Shown in pieces: positions 11,438 to 23,429 of a DNA stretch of 64,000 nucleotides. Origin of the DNA: Megaleporinus macrocephalus (lineage: Eukaryota; Chordata; Actinopteri; Characiformes; Anostomidae); the NCBI GenBank assembly GCA_021613375.1, contig CM038704.1:4392405-4456404 (forward strand), written 5' to 3'. The first letter of the stretch is position 1. Every line of letters begins with the position of its first letter. Under the pieces are notes generated by a model. It had not been told where the DNA came from. It was given only the letters and a program-made list of their open reading frames with translations, and searched no databases. The position numbers and the translations under genes were made by a program.

Positions 11438-12986
11438 CTCTTTCTGACTCTTTTCCTTAAAAATTATTAATCAAAGTCCACCAGCAGCTTCAGTTTTAGG
11501 CTATTTTATAGGCTGAGCTAGACGTTGTGGTGATGTGTTTTTTTTTTTTTACCTTGCAAATGATGAAATCCGACTATTCAAATACAACCCTCCACCTATG
11601 GCTGTGTTTATATGCGCCTGGGGCTGTTTCAAGGCACCTGGGTGCATTTCCTGTGGTTTTTGTGATCTGGTTTGACGGATATGAGGTTATTTTATCGATT
11701 AGTTGTTTTTAATGTTAGATGGCTCGTCCACCGGCTCGGCGAAACAGCAAACACGCAAACAAAACCCACCCACGCCGAGCTGGCTGATGAGAGCTCCAGC
11801 CTTCTCTCTTAAAGGCATTAAAGATCTGGATACCTCCGGAGTTGAACCTTTGTTAGGAGCCTGAGCCTTTGCCCTTGCTGTCTGCCATCGAGAGAGTAAT
11901 GGAGATAAGCCATCCATCAGCGCTGCACCTCACGCTCATTAAAGGGAGCAGGTCCTGCCCCTCCACCAGGGAAGGATGCACACAAGCTGACACAAGAGCT
12001 TGACTGCAAGGCAACTCGGTCTAATGGGATCGTACCTCTGACCACCCTCTGCTTAAGCTTCAATCCCCAAAAAATAATAATAACAATAAGAATTAAATAA
12101 AGAGCGCCTCTGTGAGGAGGGTGTCCACCAGGGGGTGCTATTGTGAAGTCGAGACTGCTGTAATTGCCTCTTGTTGCTCACCCACAGTGGAGCAGCGGGT
12201 AAGTTTATGGCTGGGTATCAAATGTGCCTCTGGCATCACAGCAGATTCACGAAGCTGACAATGAATCACATTTGATCAGCGTTTCTCTGGCAACGAGTGA
12301 AGTACTGTTTACAGTGGAATGTGCACGCCGCGTGCTGGTATTGATTACGGCATCAAATGCATTGAAGCGTATTAGTGACCCTGATTGTTGATTATTGCCT
12401 GTAAACTTGTTGTTTGTGTGCTTGGTGTGCTGCGCACCCCTTTAAACTTCATTTCCATTTAAAATGCCTATTAAAGCAGACTGTTAAAAATTCCAAGTTC
12501 AGAGCAGAAAACTCCACCTCCCATAGTTCTGCTGGCAGGAAGTAGGCGGGACTTGTTGCATGCTGGTTAGTTTTTTTTGTCCTTGTGTAACCGGTGGATA
12601 TAGACACTACTGCCACCAACAAACAAATGGACTCTGTGTTGTTCTCGTTGTAGGATTTAATTCTGATAAAAGAAAAAATAACACAGCCTGCTTAGTGTTG
12701 GGTGGCAAGCCACTGCTTCACCTCTCCTCTCCTCAACTCCTCCTTACATCTACGACCAAAGTCAAAGAGGTGCGACCCACAGGGCTTATAACAATTATAA
12801 TAAAAGTATTTATGAATATTACAAAAAAATTACAGCCTATAGGCAAAAAACAAAACCTTATCTTTGATTACAGACTAGTCAAGGGCATAGAGCGCTGACA
12901 TCACTCCACAGCACTAGCATAACCGTAATGCTTACGAGAATATCTTGTGCTTGAATAGCTTAACACATGAAACATACCTGATAAAT
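11438..12986. other. Complex sequence; 11700-11960 a candidate conserved island
   Basis: Largely non-repetitive. The stretch 11700-11960 is GC-balanced and free of repeat motifs. The 112-codon plus-strand frame at 12560-12898 spans a T-run and has no domain, so I do not call it a gene. I see no transposon ends in this interval. Confidence 0.3.
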
Positions 12987-13216
12987 GGGGGCAGTCGTGG
13001 CCTGAAGGTTAGGGATCCGGTCTTGTGACCGGAAGGTCGCCCGTTCGATCCCTGGGACCGGCAAGTCATGACTGTAGTGCCCTTGAGCAAGGCACCTAAC
13101 CCCAATTGCTCCCCGGGCGCCATGGATAAGGGCTGCCCACCGCTCCGGGCATGTGTGCTCACCGCCCCCTAGTGTGTATGTTCACTAGTTGTGTGTGTAA
13201 CACAACTGCGGATCAT
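12987..13216 (+). mobile_element. tRNA-derived SINE, copy 1
   Basis: The head ggggcagtcgtggcctgaag carries a near-consensus Pol III A box, and gttcgatcc at 13043-13051 is a good B box. The body (cccttgagcaaggcacctaa) and the tail cgccccctagtgtgtatg are typical of an abundant teleost SINE. The 3' end near cacaactgcgg is degenerate, with no clear terminal simple repeat. A second copy at 48604-49601 shares head, body and tail. Confidence 0.9.
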
Positions 13217-13437
13217 AGAGCCAGGAATATTTATTTACATCGAGTGAGCTTCTTAGGAACTAAGAAAAGTAACCAAAGTTAAAGGGGAGGAGGCAGGGGA
13301 AGACGAGGAGACTTAAGTGGAGAAAAAGGAGGGGGACGTCCCAATGTAAACTGCCCAACACCAGTACAAGCTATACTATGGAGAGGAATTTTGTGTAATT
13401 ATAACACTGGAACGTATGTTGCTTTTCTTCCCATTAC
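13217..13437. other. Short unassigned spacer
   Basis: Sequence between the SINE and the hAT MITE, purine-rich around 13255-13330. No feature recognised. Confidence 0.3.
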
Positions 13438-13779
13438 CAGTGCTTAATTTGTGTTGGAACAAGATCCGCCACCTCTCATATTTCAGGCCCCTTCGTTCCA
13501 GAACTTATTTATGTGGATCCACCACCTCTGACGTGTTTTTTTTTTTTTAGCACATTAAAAACTTTTCGTCCAGTGGCATATCTCAGATTTTATGGTTGCA
13601 GCTCCTTACTGTAGTCATTAAAGCTGAGATTATTTTATTGTATAGAATGTTACTATGTTAGATGGACACTTGAAGCACTGTTGTGTCTATGCGTTCCAGG
13701 ACCTTTCCCATTACTGCCACTTGCTGGATCACCCCACCTTTAGTGTTCCATCACCTGATGTTTTACAAATTAAGTACTG
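13438..13779. mobile_element. 342-bp hAT-type MITE
   Basis: Left end cagtgcttaatttgt and right end acaaattaagtactg are inverted repeats with one mismatch over 15 bp. Flanking octamers cccattac and cctgttac agree at 6 of 8 bases, consistent with an aged 8-bp hAT target duplication. The interior has the phrase gatccgccacctctcatatt and a similar ggatccaccacctctgacg. No coding capacity. Confidence 0.75.
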
Positions 13780-14426
13780 CCTGTTACACTTGACCTGAGT
13801 CAGCGCACCAGCGCTTCACGATGACACACTACGTTAACATCTCGCGGCTTCACACACAGCCGCTGTAGTCGCTCTCCACTAACTGCGTGAGCTGAGAGAA
13901 GGCTTGATGACGACAGAGCTTAATCCTCATTGGTTAGAAGCTCCACGGACACCACCTCTGAGGTTTAATTTATTTTACTGTAAGCTATATATCTCCTCTC
14001 AAATTCCTTACACTAATACTATCATATCTAGTAGCAGGACAGTTCATTTTCATACAGTATTCAACATATTTCTTTTTTCATAATTAGTATTTCAGATCAT
14101 GAAGTGCCTAGTAGACTTTCGTAGACTTTTAAAAGCACTACATCACTACTGCGTTTGGATCTATTTCTCGTTCTACTCTTTCTAATTCTTTTCTTTCTTT
14201 CTACTTTTTTTCTATTGCGTCCACTTCATCAGCTGTAAAGAGAATAAACACCACGAGACCCGCGGTTGTTCACGTAGGCTGCAGGTGGCGACTGTCTGAG
14301 TTGAGGCTCTTTTCTAACCTCCTTCCCCCACTGCGTCCACCTGATCTTGCTGACCACGAAGGCCAGCCGCAGCCGTGTCTCGAACAAGCGCATTGATTGA
14401 AATTCTGCCAAAGCTACATGTGAGAC
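13780..14426. other. Unassigned sequence
   Basis: Non-tandem DNA between two TIR elements. Includes a T/C-rich stretch at 14160-14215. No domain is visible in the 60-codon minus frame at 14229-14411. Confidence 0.3.
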
Positions 14427-17400
14427 TGGGTGCGTCCAAAATAACCTACTTGTCTACTACTCAGTAGTGAAGTCAGTAGGTGAGCGCGGCTAGTATGTCT
14501 GAATACTCAGTAGTGAAATCAGTAGGTGAGCGCGGCTAGTATGTCTGAATACTCAGTAGTGAAGTCAGTAGGTGAGCGCGGCTAGTATGTCTGAATACTC
14601 AGTAGTGAAATCAGAAGGCGAGCGCGGCTAGTATGTCTGAATACTCAGTAGTAAATCAGTAGGCGAGCGCGGCTAGTATGTCTGAATACTCAGTAGGTAA
14701 ATCAGTAGGTGAGTGCGGCTAGTATGTCTGAATACTCAGTAGTGAAATCAGTAGGCGAATGTGATTAGTATGTCTGAATACTCAGTAGTAAATCAGTAGG
14801 TGAGCGCGGCTAGTATGTCTGAATACTCAGTAGTAAATCAGTAGGTGAGCGCGGCGAGTATGTTTGAATACTCAGTAGTGAAATCAGTAGGCGAGCGCGG
14901 CTAATATGTCTGAATACTCAGTAGTGAAATCAGTAGGCGAGCGCGGCTAGTATGTCTGAATACTCAGTAGTAAATCAGTAGGGGAGCGCGGCTAGTATGT
15001 CTGAATACTCAGTAGTAAATCAGTAGGTGAGTGCGGCTAGTATGTCTGAATACTCAGTAGTAAATCAGTAGGCGATTGTGGCTAGTATGTCTGAATATTC
15101 AGTAGTAAATCAGTAGGCGAGCGCGGCTAGTATGTCTGAATACTCAGTAGTGAAATCAGTAGGTGAGAGCGGCTAGTATGTCTGAATACTCATTAGTGAA
15201 ATCAGTAGGCAAGCGTGGCTAGCATGTCTAAATACTCAGTAGTGAAATCAGTAGGTGAGAGCGGCTAGTATGTCTGAATACTCATTAGTGAAATCAGTAG
15301 GCAAGCGTGGCTAGCATGTCTGAATACTCAGTAGTAAATCAGTAGGCGAGCGCGGCTAGTATGTCTGAATACTCAGTAGTGAAATCAGTAGGCAAGCGTG
15401 GCTAGCATGTCTGAATACTCAGTAGTAAATCAGTAGGCGAGCGCGGCTAGTATGTCTGAATACTCAGTAGTGAAATCAGTAGGCGAGCGTGGCTAGTATG
15501 TCTGAATATTCAGTAGTGAAATCAGTAGGCGAGCGTGGCTAGTATGTCTGAATACTCAGTAGTGAAATCAGTAAGTGAGTGCGGCTAGTATGTCTGAATA
15601 CTCAGTAGTGAAATCAGTAGGCGAATGTGATTAGTATGTCTGAATACTCAGTAGTAAATCAGTAGGCGAGCGCGGCGAGTATGTTTGAATACTCAGTAGT
15701 GAAATCAGTAGGCGAGCACGGCTAGTATGTCTGAATACTCAGTAGTGAAATCAGTAGGCGAGCGCGGCTAGTATGTCTGAATACTCAGTAGTAAATCAGT
15801 AGGGGAGCGCGGCTAGTATGTCTGAATACTCAGTAGTAAATCAGTAGGTGAGTGCGGCTAGTATGTCTGAATATTCAGTAGTGAAATCAGTAGGCGAGCG
15901 TGGCTAGTATGTTTGAATACTCAGTAGTAAATCAGTAGGCGAGCGCGGCGAGTATGTTTGAATACTCAGTAGTGAAATCAGTAGGCGAGCACGGCTAGTA
16001 TGTCTGAATACTCAGTAGTGAAATCAGTAGGCGAGCGCGGCTAGTATGTCTGAATACTCAGTAGTAAATCAGTAGGGGAGCGCGGCTAGTATGTCTGAAT
16101 ACTCAGTAGTAAATCAGTAGGTGAGTGCGGCTAGTATGTCTGAATACTCAGTAGTGAAATCAGTAGGTGAGAGCGGCTAGTATGTCTGAATACTCAGTAG
16201 TGAAATCAGTAGGCAAGCGTGGCTAGCATGTCTGAATACTCAGTAGTAAATCAGTAGGCAAGCGCGGCTAGTATGTCTGAATACTCAGTAGTGAAATCAG
16301 TAAGCGACCGTGGCTAGTATGTCTGAATATTCAGTAGTGAAATCAGTAGTCGAGCGTGGCTAGTATGTCTGAATACTCAGTAGTGAAATCAGTAGGTGAG
16401 AGCGACTAGTATGTCTGAATACTCAGTAGTGAAATCAGTAGGCGAGCGTGGCTAGTATGTTTGAATACTCAGTAGTGAAATCAGTAGGTGAGCGTGGCTA
16501 GTATGTCTGAATACTCAGCAGTGAAATCAGTAGGCGAATGTGGCTAGTATGTCTGAATACTCAGTAGTAAATCAGTAGGCGATTGTGGCTAGTATGTCTG
16601 AATATTCAGTAGTAAATCAGTAGGCGAGCGCGGCTAGTATGTCTGAATACTCAGTAGTGAAATCAGTAGGTGAGAGTGGCTAGTATGTCTGAATACTCAT
16701 TAGTGAAATCAGTAGGCAAGCGTGGCTAGCATGTCTAAATACTCAGTAGTGAAATCAGTAGGTGAGAGCGGCTAGTATGTCTGAATACTCATTAGTGAAA
16801 TCAGTAGGCAAGCGTGGCTAGCATGTCTGAATACTCAGTAGTAAATCAGTAGGCGAGCGCGGCTAGTATGTCTGAATACTCAGTAGTGAAATCAGTAGGC
16901 AAGCGTGGCTAGCATGTCTGAATACTCAGTAGTAAAACAGTAGGCGAGCGCGGCTAGTATGTCTGAATACTCAGTAGTGAAATCAGTAGGCGAGCGTGGC
17001 TAGTATGTCTGAATATTCAGTAGTGAAATCAGTAGGCGAGCGTGGCTAGTATGTTTGAATACTCAGTAGTGAAATCAGTAGGCGAGCGTGGCTAGTATGT
17101 CTGAATACTCAGCAGTGAAATCAGTAGGCGAATGTGGCTAGTATGTCTGAATACTCAGTAGTAAATCAGTAGGCGAGAGCGGCTAGTATGTCTGAATACT
17201 TAGTAGTGAAATCAGTAGGCGAATGTGATTAGTATGTCTGAATACTCAGTAGTGAAATCAGTAGGCGAGCATGTCTCAATACTGAGTAGTAAATCAGTAG
17301 GCGAACGCGGCTAGTATGTTTGAATACTCAGTAGTAAATCAGTAGGCGACCGCGGCTAGTATGTCTGAATACTCAGTAGGTAAATCAGTAGGTGAGTGCG

Positions 17401-18426
17401 GCTAGTTTGTCTGAATACTCAGTAGGTAAATCAGTAGGCGAGCGCGGCTAGTATGTCTGAATACTCAGTAGGTAAATCAGTAGGCGAGCGCGGCTAGTAT
17501 GTCTGAATACTCAGTAGGTAAATCAGTAGGTGAGTGCGGCTAGTATGTCTGAATACTCAGTAGTGAAATCAGTAGGCGAATGTGATTAGTATGTCTGAAT
17601 ACTCAATAGTAAATCAGTAGGCGAGCGTGGCTAGTATGTCTGAATACTCAGTAGGTAAATCAGTAGGCGAGCGCGGCTAGTATGTCTGAATACTCAGTAG
17701 GTAAATCAGTAGGTGAGTGCGGCTAGTATGTCTGAATACTCAGTAGTGAAATCAGTAGGCAAGCGTGGCTAGTATGTCTGAATACTCAGTAGTAAATCAG
17801 CAGGCGAGTGCGGCTAGTATGTCTGAATACTCAGTAGTGAATCAGTAGGCGAGTGCGGCTGGTATGTCTGAATACTCAGTAGGTATAGAGTAGTAGTGAA
17901 CGATACCCGGATGACCTCCTGAATCAGCAGTCATGTTTATGTAGGTGAACACAGCACACTGTGTATCCCATGATTCACCTGGAGTCGTGGATGAATTCAG
18001 AGTGGAGTAAATAAATGGTGTAAAGCTGAACGTCGGCTGTGTGTACGTAGCTACTGCTAGTGAACTGCTGCTACAGAAGTTAGCGCTACTGCTGAGATAA
18101 ACAATGATTACATTCCTCCCGTTTCATCTTCTCTGATCTACAGCTCCACACCGTCTGATACATAATCAGATAAAAACACAGATCAGAGTCACTAAAAGAT
18201 CTAAATCTGTCAGTAAACGAGCTTTTAAATGAATAGCAGGACTTTTACGGTGGTGGTCTGACGTCTTGCGTCACAGGACGCTGGCAATATGGTGGACGTA
18301 GTGCATCTGAGATTGTGTGGTTCTGAAACTCTCCTACTGAAACTACCTACTAGTCTGACGCTCGAGCAGTACGTACTGACTCTAATCCAGTACCTACTGA
18401 CTAGAAGGTGATTTCGGACACACCCA
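14427..18426. mobile_element. 4.0-kb TIR transposon expanded by an internal minisatellite
   Basis: The left end tgggtgcgtccaaaataacc and the reverse complement of the right end, tgggtgtgtccgaaatcacc, match at all but three of 20 positions and define terminal inverted repeats. No convincing target duplication was found, so the superfamily is open; the tgtccgaaatca style is seen in fish hAT-like MITEs. Most of the element (14456-17890) is a 45/46-bp tandem array. The right 500 bp is unique sequence, and its TIR-proximal part repeats words such as cagtaggtactg that resemble the repeat unit. The array probably grew out of the element's own sub-terminal sequence. Confidence 0.75.
14456..17890 (+). 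repeat. 45/46-bp minisatellite array (about 75 copies)
   Basis: The unit runs gtgaaatcagtaggcgagcg, then cggctagtatgtctgaatac, then tcagta (46 bp). A one-base-shorter form has gtaaatcag. Variants such as ggcaagcgtggctagcatg and gaatgtgattag recur in the same order: the rare catgtctaaatactc occurs at about 15223 and 16730, so a block of about 1.5 kb was duplicated. The array lies wholly inside the TIR element. Confidence 0.96.
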
Positions 18427-18479
18427 CTGAGTTCCATATTCCAAGATGGAATGCGTTATGTAAGTGTTTCTTTGTTTTA

Positions 18480-18930
18480 ATATATATTTGATTGAGTGTT
18501 AGTGAGGTGTAGTATTGATGTTGAACATTGCTGTGAGGATTGGATTGAGTGTTAGTGAGGTGTGATACTGATGTTGAACATTGCTGTGAGGATTTGATTG
18601 AGTGTTAGTGAGGTCAGGTACTGATGTTGAACATTGCTGTGAGGATTGGATTGAGTGTTAGTGAGGTGTGATACTGATGTTGAACATTGCTTTGAGAATT
18701 TGATTGAGTGTTAGTGAGGTGTGATACTGATGTTGAACATTGCTGTGAGGATTTGATTGAGTGTTAGTGAGGTCAGGTACTGATGTTGAACATTGCTGTG
18801 AGGATTGGATTGAGTGTTAGTGAGGTGTGATACTGATGTTGAACATTGCTTTGAGAATTTGATTGAGTGTTAGTGAGGTGTGATACTGATGTTGAACATT
18901 GCTGTGAGGATTTGATTTAGTGTTAGTAAG
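18480..18930 (+). repeat. 53-bp minisatellite, locus A (about 8 copies)
   Basis: The unit reads gattgagtgttagtgaggtg, tgatactgatgttgaacatt, gctgtgaggattt (53 bp). Alternate units replace tgtgata with tcaggta, giving a dimer or trimer pattern. The same family recurs at 19790-21505 on this strand and at 49982-53650 on the other strand. Confidence 0.95.
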
Positions 18931-19756
18931 TTGTTGAAAAGATGATTAAACTCATGTTTAACACGTTCCTGTTTCGAAAGATGCCGCCATGTTTAATTTA
19001 GTTCTCCCGCTCTGACTTTCCAAGGTGTGCCCCCCGTTCCTCAAGGGACAAATCACCTCCATTCCTTCCTCTTCAGGGGGTCTTCCTCCATTCCGGCACG
19101 TCCCCACCGCGCTCCCTCCCTTCCTGATTAGTACCATCCTGGTGTCATAGCCCACTTATTACAGCGCTCCTCCAGATATAGAGACATGCTCCAGTAAGTC
19201 CTCAGTGGGAGCAAACGGGACTTCCTTTGCATTTTAACAACCCGCGGTCAGTTTCCCATGATTGCTTTTAGAGGCGAGGGAGAGAAAGGAAAACACGGCG
19301 AGCGGGCGACTCGCAAATATAGAGAGAAGCGCGGCCCCCGGCGCGGCCCACCTGACCGGGATTCTATGGGAACAGTGTGCGGACGCTGTGAGGAAATATT
19401 TATGGATTCCAGGCAGAGAATAATTTAGATGACTGACACAATAGCAGTGGAGCAGTCATATAGTCTTTCAATAAAAAGGGTAATTGTATCTCTGCTTTCC
19501 CCGAGTGTTTAAACTCAGTCGATAACTCGGGCATCGGGCTTGGAGCTGCAGGAGGCCAAAGGCAAACCACTTAAAACAGCATTAAGTGGATAATAATAGA
19601 AGCGCCGGCTCCTATCAAATCATCCCACAACAAAAGTCCTTAATGGGCCACCAAAAACACGGACGGGCTCTCAGTACGCGGTCAGTTACTGTGTAGGCAG
19701 TATGTCAGGTCACTTCTTCTTAACTGAAGGGCATTAACAGGGAGTTCGTTCCCTAC
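18931..19756. other. GC-variable non-repetitive island between two arrays; candidate conserved element
   Basis: About 825 bp of complex sequence bracketed by two arrays of one minisatellite family. It includes a CpG-rich patch at 19285-19360 and an A/T-rich patch with tttcaataaaaagggtaatt. No long frame, RNA gene or transposon end. The texture is that of regulatory DNA; conservation is not tested. Confidence 0.35.
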
Positions 19757-21505
19757 AAGCCTCTAGTCCTCCGGGAAGGCCGTACATTAGATGTTAGAAC
19801 ATTGCTGTGAGGATTTGATTGAGTATCAGTGAGCTTAGGCACTAGTAAAAGCCTCTAATCCTCCAGGAAGTGTGTACATTAGATGTTAGAACATTGCTGT
19901 GAGGATTTGATTAAGTATCAGTGAGGGCAGATACTGATTATTGAACATTGCTGTGATGATTTGATTGAGCATTATAGAGAGGTTAAGCACTGGTTTTGGG
20001 ACATTGCTGTAAGGATTTGATTAAGTATCAGTGAGGGCAGATACTGATTATTGAACATTGCTGTGATGATCTGATTGAGCATTATAGAGAGGTTAAGCAC
20101 TGGTTTTGGGACATTGCTGTAAGGATTTGATTAAGCGGTTCTGAGGTCAGGTACTGATGTCGGAACATTGCTGTAAAGATTTGATTGAGTATCAGTGAGG
20201 TCAGGTACAAGTAACAGCCTCTAGTCCTCCGGGAAGGCCATACATTAGACGTTAGAACATTGCTGTAAGGATTTGATTGAGTATCAGTGAGGGCAGATAC
20301 TGATTATTGAACATTGCTGTGAGGATTTGATTAAGCGGTTCTGAGGTCAGGTACTGATGTCGGAACATTGCTGTAAAGATTTGATTGAGTGAGGTCAGGT
20401 ACAAGTAAATGCCTCTAGTCCTCCGGGAAGGCCATACATTATATGTTAGAACATTGTTGTGAGGATTTAATTGAGTATTAGTGAGGTCAGGTGCTGATGT
20501 TGATCACTGCTGTGAGGATTTGATTGAGTATTAGGTAAGGTGCTGATGTGGAACATTGCTGTGAGGATCTGATTGAGTATCAGTGAGCTTAGGCACTAGT
20601 AACAGCCTCTAATCCTCCAGGAAGTGTGTACATTAGATGTTAGAACATTGCTGTGATGATTTGATTGAGCATTATAGAGAGGTTAAGCACTGGTTTTGGA
20701 ACATTGCTGTGAGGATTTGATTAAGCGGTTCTGAGGTCAGGAACTGATGTCGGAACATTGCTGTAAAGATTTGATTGAGTATCAGTGAGGTCAGGTACAA
20801 GTAACAGCCTCTAGTCCTCCGGGAAGGCCGTACATTAGATGTTAGAACATTGCTGTAAGGATTTGATTGAGTATCAGTGAGGGCAGATACTGATTATTGA
20901 ACATTGCTGTGATGATTTGATTGAGCATTATAGAGAGGTTAAGCACTAGTTTTGGAACATTGCTGTGAGGATTTGATTAAGCGGTTCTGAGGTCAGGTAC
21001 TGATGTCGGAACATTGCTGTAAAGATTTGATTGAGTGAGGTCAGGTACAAGTAAATGCCTCTAGTCCTCCGGGAAGGCCATACATTATATGTTAGAACAT
21101 TGTTGTGAGGATTTAATTGAGTATTAGTGAGGTCAGGTGCTGATGTTGATCACTGCTGTGAGGATTTGATTGAGTATCAGTGAGCTCAGGCACTAGTAAC
21201 AGCCTCTAATCCTCCAGGAAGTGTGTACATTAGATGTTAGAACATTGCTGTGAGGATTTGATTGAGTATTAGGTCAGGTGCTAATGTGGAACATTGCTGT
21301 AAGGATTTGATTGAGTATTCGGTCAGGTACTGGTTTTAAACATTGCTGTAAAGATTTGATTGAGTATCAATGAGGTCAGGTACTCATGTTGAACATTGCT
21401 GTGAGGATTTGATTAAGCGGTTCTGAGGTCAGGTACTGATGTCAGAACATTGCTGTAAGGATTTGATTGAGTATTAATGAAGTCAGGTACTGATGTTGGA
21501 TGATG
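19757..21505 (+). repeat. Composite minisatellite of the 53-bp family, locus B
   Basis: Units share the core gaacattgctgtgaggattt followed by gattgagtatcagtgag, but are interleaved with a second segment, cctctagtcctccgggaagg. That segment appears about eight times at irregular spacing (roughly 100-360 bp). Its first occurrence, at about 19760, continues directly from the unique flank ttcgttccctacaag. The composite unit probably captured flanking unique sequence when the array grew leftward. Confidence 0.9.
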
Positions 21506-21622
21506 AGTTCTGGATCTTTCCCCTCATCCCACTGCTCCACAGGCCAGTGCTGGGGGGCTTTATAGCCCTCTAGTCAACGGGGATCCTAAGGCTGCTTCAG
21601 ACTGTCATATTCTTGGAGATTG

Positions 21623-21626
<4 letters not shown>
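21506..21626. mobile_element. Interspersed repeat fragment
   Basis: The string cccactgctccacaggccag with the following ggggggctttatagccctct resembles a widespread fish interspersed repeat (cccactgctccagagtcca type). Only about 100 bp is present, with no termini, so the call is tentative. Confidence 0.35.

Positions 21627-21709
<83 letters not shown>
21627..21709. repeat. (TA)n microsatellite, about 80 bp
   Basis: Pure TA dinucleotides over some 40 repeats. Confidence 0.98.
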
Positions 21710-21713
<4 letters not shown>

Positions 21714-22440
21714 AGTTGAGTTCACTCATTAGCAGGGCTGCCATACTCTCCTAATTACTTTGCCTATGTATATGTATTTTAGATATATAAAGTATACGTA
21801 TTGTAGCGTATTTACTTCATTTCTCAAACTGAAGATAGAGGAGGAGATGATGAGTAAGACCTCAGTTAATGTGTGGAAAAATGTTATTTAGAAAGGTCGT
21901 TCACCCACTTGATCCTTCAAACACAACTGTAACTATACCTGAGATACCCCTGAAAACCTGAAAAAATATATGTTCCTGATGGCAAATGTTTACAAATTCT
22001 ATGGTGAACACATAGGGGTTCATTTTGACCCATGTTGTCTTGGTAGTGACAAAAAATGTACAAAAAAGAATTTTATTTACAAAGTAAATCTAAGTTTTGT
22101 TAGTGGTGGAGGTGGTGGGTGTGGTTAGGGCTCTTAAAACTAAACGTATTCTGACGTTCTGCTCTCTGTTGGGGTGAAATAATGGTAGTTTAGAAAGGTC
22201 GTTCACCCACTTGATCCATCAAACATAGCAATTGTACCTATACCTGAGATACCCCTGAAAAACCTTTCATAACATCTGTAAATTTGCCCAGTTTCCCCAA
22301 GAGTTTGGTGGGTTGTTACTTCATTTCTCGAACTGAAGATAGAAGAGGAGTTAATGAGTAAGACCTAGAAAAGAGCATTTTCAGAAGAAGAGCTTTTAAA
22401 CAAAAAAATTGTAGCCCCTGAATCATTGCCCCTAAATACT
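21710..22440. other. Unassigned sequence with two internally duplicated blocks
   Basis: Block A (acttcatttctcaaactgaa) occurs at about 21811 and 22318. Block B (gaaaggtcgttcacccactt) occurs at about 21891 and 22194. Both are direct repeats but at different spacings (about 507 and 304 bp), so this is not a simple tandem duplication. No coding sequence recognised. Confidence 0.6.
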
Positions 22441-23130
22441 GGAGATTATGGGTAAGACCCCCTTTTTCTCTCAAAACAGCTTCTATTCTTCATGGCATGG
22501 ATTACACTGGGTGTTGCAAACAATGCCCTGGAGATTCTGGTGATTGCATCATGCCATTCCTGCAGATTTCTCCAGAGTACCTTCATGCTGCCAATCTCCC
22601 ACATCCCATAGGTGTCCTACTGGATTTGGATGCGGTGACTGGGAAGGCCGGTAAAGGACCCTAAACTCATTGTCATATTCATGAAACCCGTCTGAGAAGA
22701 TTGTGGCCATAAAGTAATGCACATATTTAGCAACAGTACTCACATAGGCTGGACTGGCCTGCACTGTTCACACAAGGCAGGTTAGGTTCCTGGGCTCATG
22801 CTGCTAGCGCTAACTTCTGACCCTACCTTCAGCAGAAATAGAGATTCGTCTGACCAGCTTACATCTTACCTGTTATTTGAGCCTGCTGTGCCCAATGCAG
22901 CCTCAGCTTTCTGTTCTTGGTCCTCTGCTGTCATAGCCAACCCCCTCAGGGTTGGAGGAGTTGTGCATTCTGAAATGTGTTTCTTCTCACTGAGTTAGTG
23001 TAGCCTTTCTGTCAGGTGGAAGCAGTCTGGCCATTCTCTGCTGACCTCTCCATTCAACAAGGTCCATAGAACTGCAGTTCACTGGATAAGTGAAAGGCCA
23101 GTTCTGTCACGTCAGGATCTTCAAACAGCA
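22441..23130 (-). pseudogene. Degraded Tc1-like transposase, minus strand
   Basis: Read on the minus strand, fragments in several frames follow the order of a fish Tc1 transposase. RMARLLPPDRKAT lies near 23000-23035. Further on, within 22549-22764, come VHYFMATIFSDG, HEYDNEFRVL and SPHPNPVGHLWDV. The segment that should hold the second catalytic Asp (QQDNAP) is deleted between FSDG and HEYDNEF. The third-residue block NPIEHLW reads NPVGHLW, so the catalytic Glu is Gly. Multiple stops and frameshifts make this a long-dead copy. Inverted termini were not identified. Confidence 0.85.
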
Positions 23131-23429
23131 AGCTCTCAGAAGATCATGGTGGTTGACCAGCCGGACATCTAGTTGGACACAACAAACACACCCTGGGCTG
23201 ATCAATTAGTTAAGTTGGTTAAGCCTGGTTATTTTCACAGACCAGCTGTAAACCATCTAACTCACATTAAAACTTACCAACATCTTTAGTTTGGCATCAA
23301 TATGTTTAGAAATTTGAACACTTCTATGTAATCATATGTGTTTTTACATCCACTATTAACCCTTTGATACACAAGCTAAGTTTCATTTTTCTATATCATC
23401 TGAATATGACAACTGCTGTTTACATTTGA
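23131..23429. other. Unassigned flank plus left part of dispersed repeat R
   Basis: The right end (about 23390-23429, ttttctatatcatctgaata then gacaactgctgtttaca) resembles 44020-44055, the intact copy of a dispersed repeat I label R. The left part holds no recognised feature. Confidence 0.4.

Noticed and set aside
12560..12898. 112-codon plus-strand frame as a small gene
   Set aside because: No recognisable domain, begins next to a T-run, includes A-rich low-complexity sequence, and no supporting splice or promoter signal can be shown.
12987..13216. A functional tRNA gene
   Set aside because: The tRNA-like head continues into the body and tail of a SINE with a second copy at 48604, and the A box departs from consensus.
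14456..17890. CRISPR-like array of regularly spaced repeats
   Set aside because: Units are contiguous with no unique spacers, in a eukaryotic context with minisatellite variation.
18427..18470. Target-site duplication for the 4.0-kb TIR element (tgaga / tgagt)
   Set aside because: The match is only 4 of 5 bases and the exact TIR start is uncertain by one base, so I did not use it as evidence.
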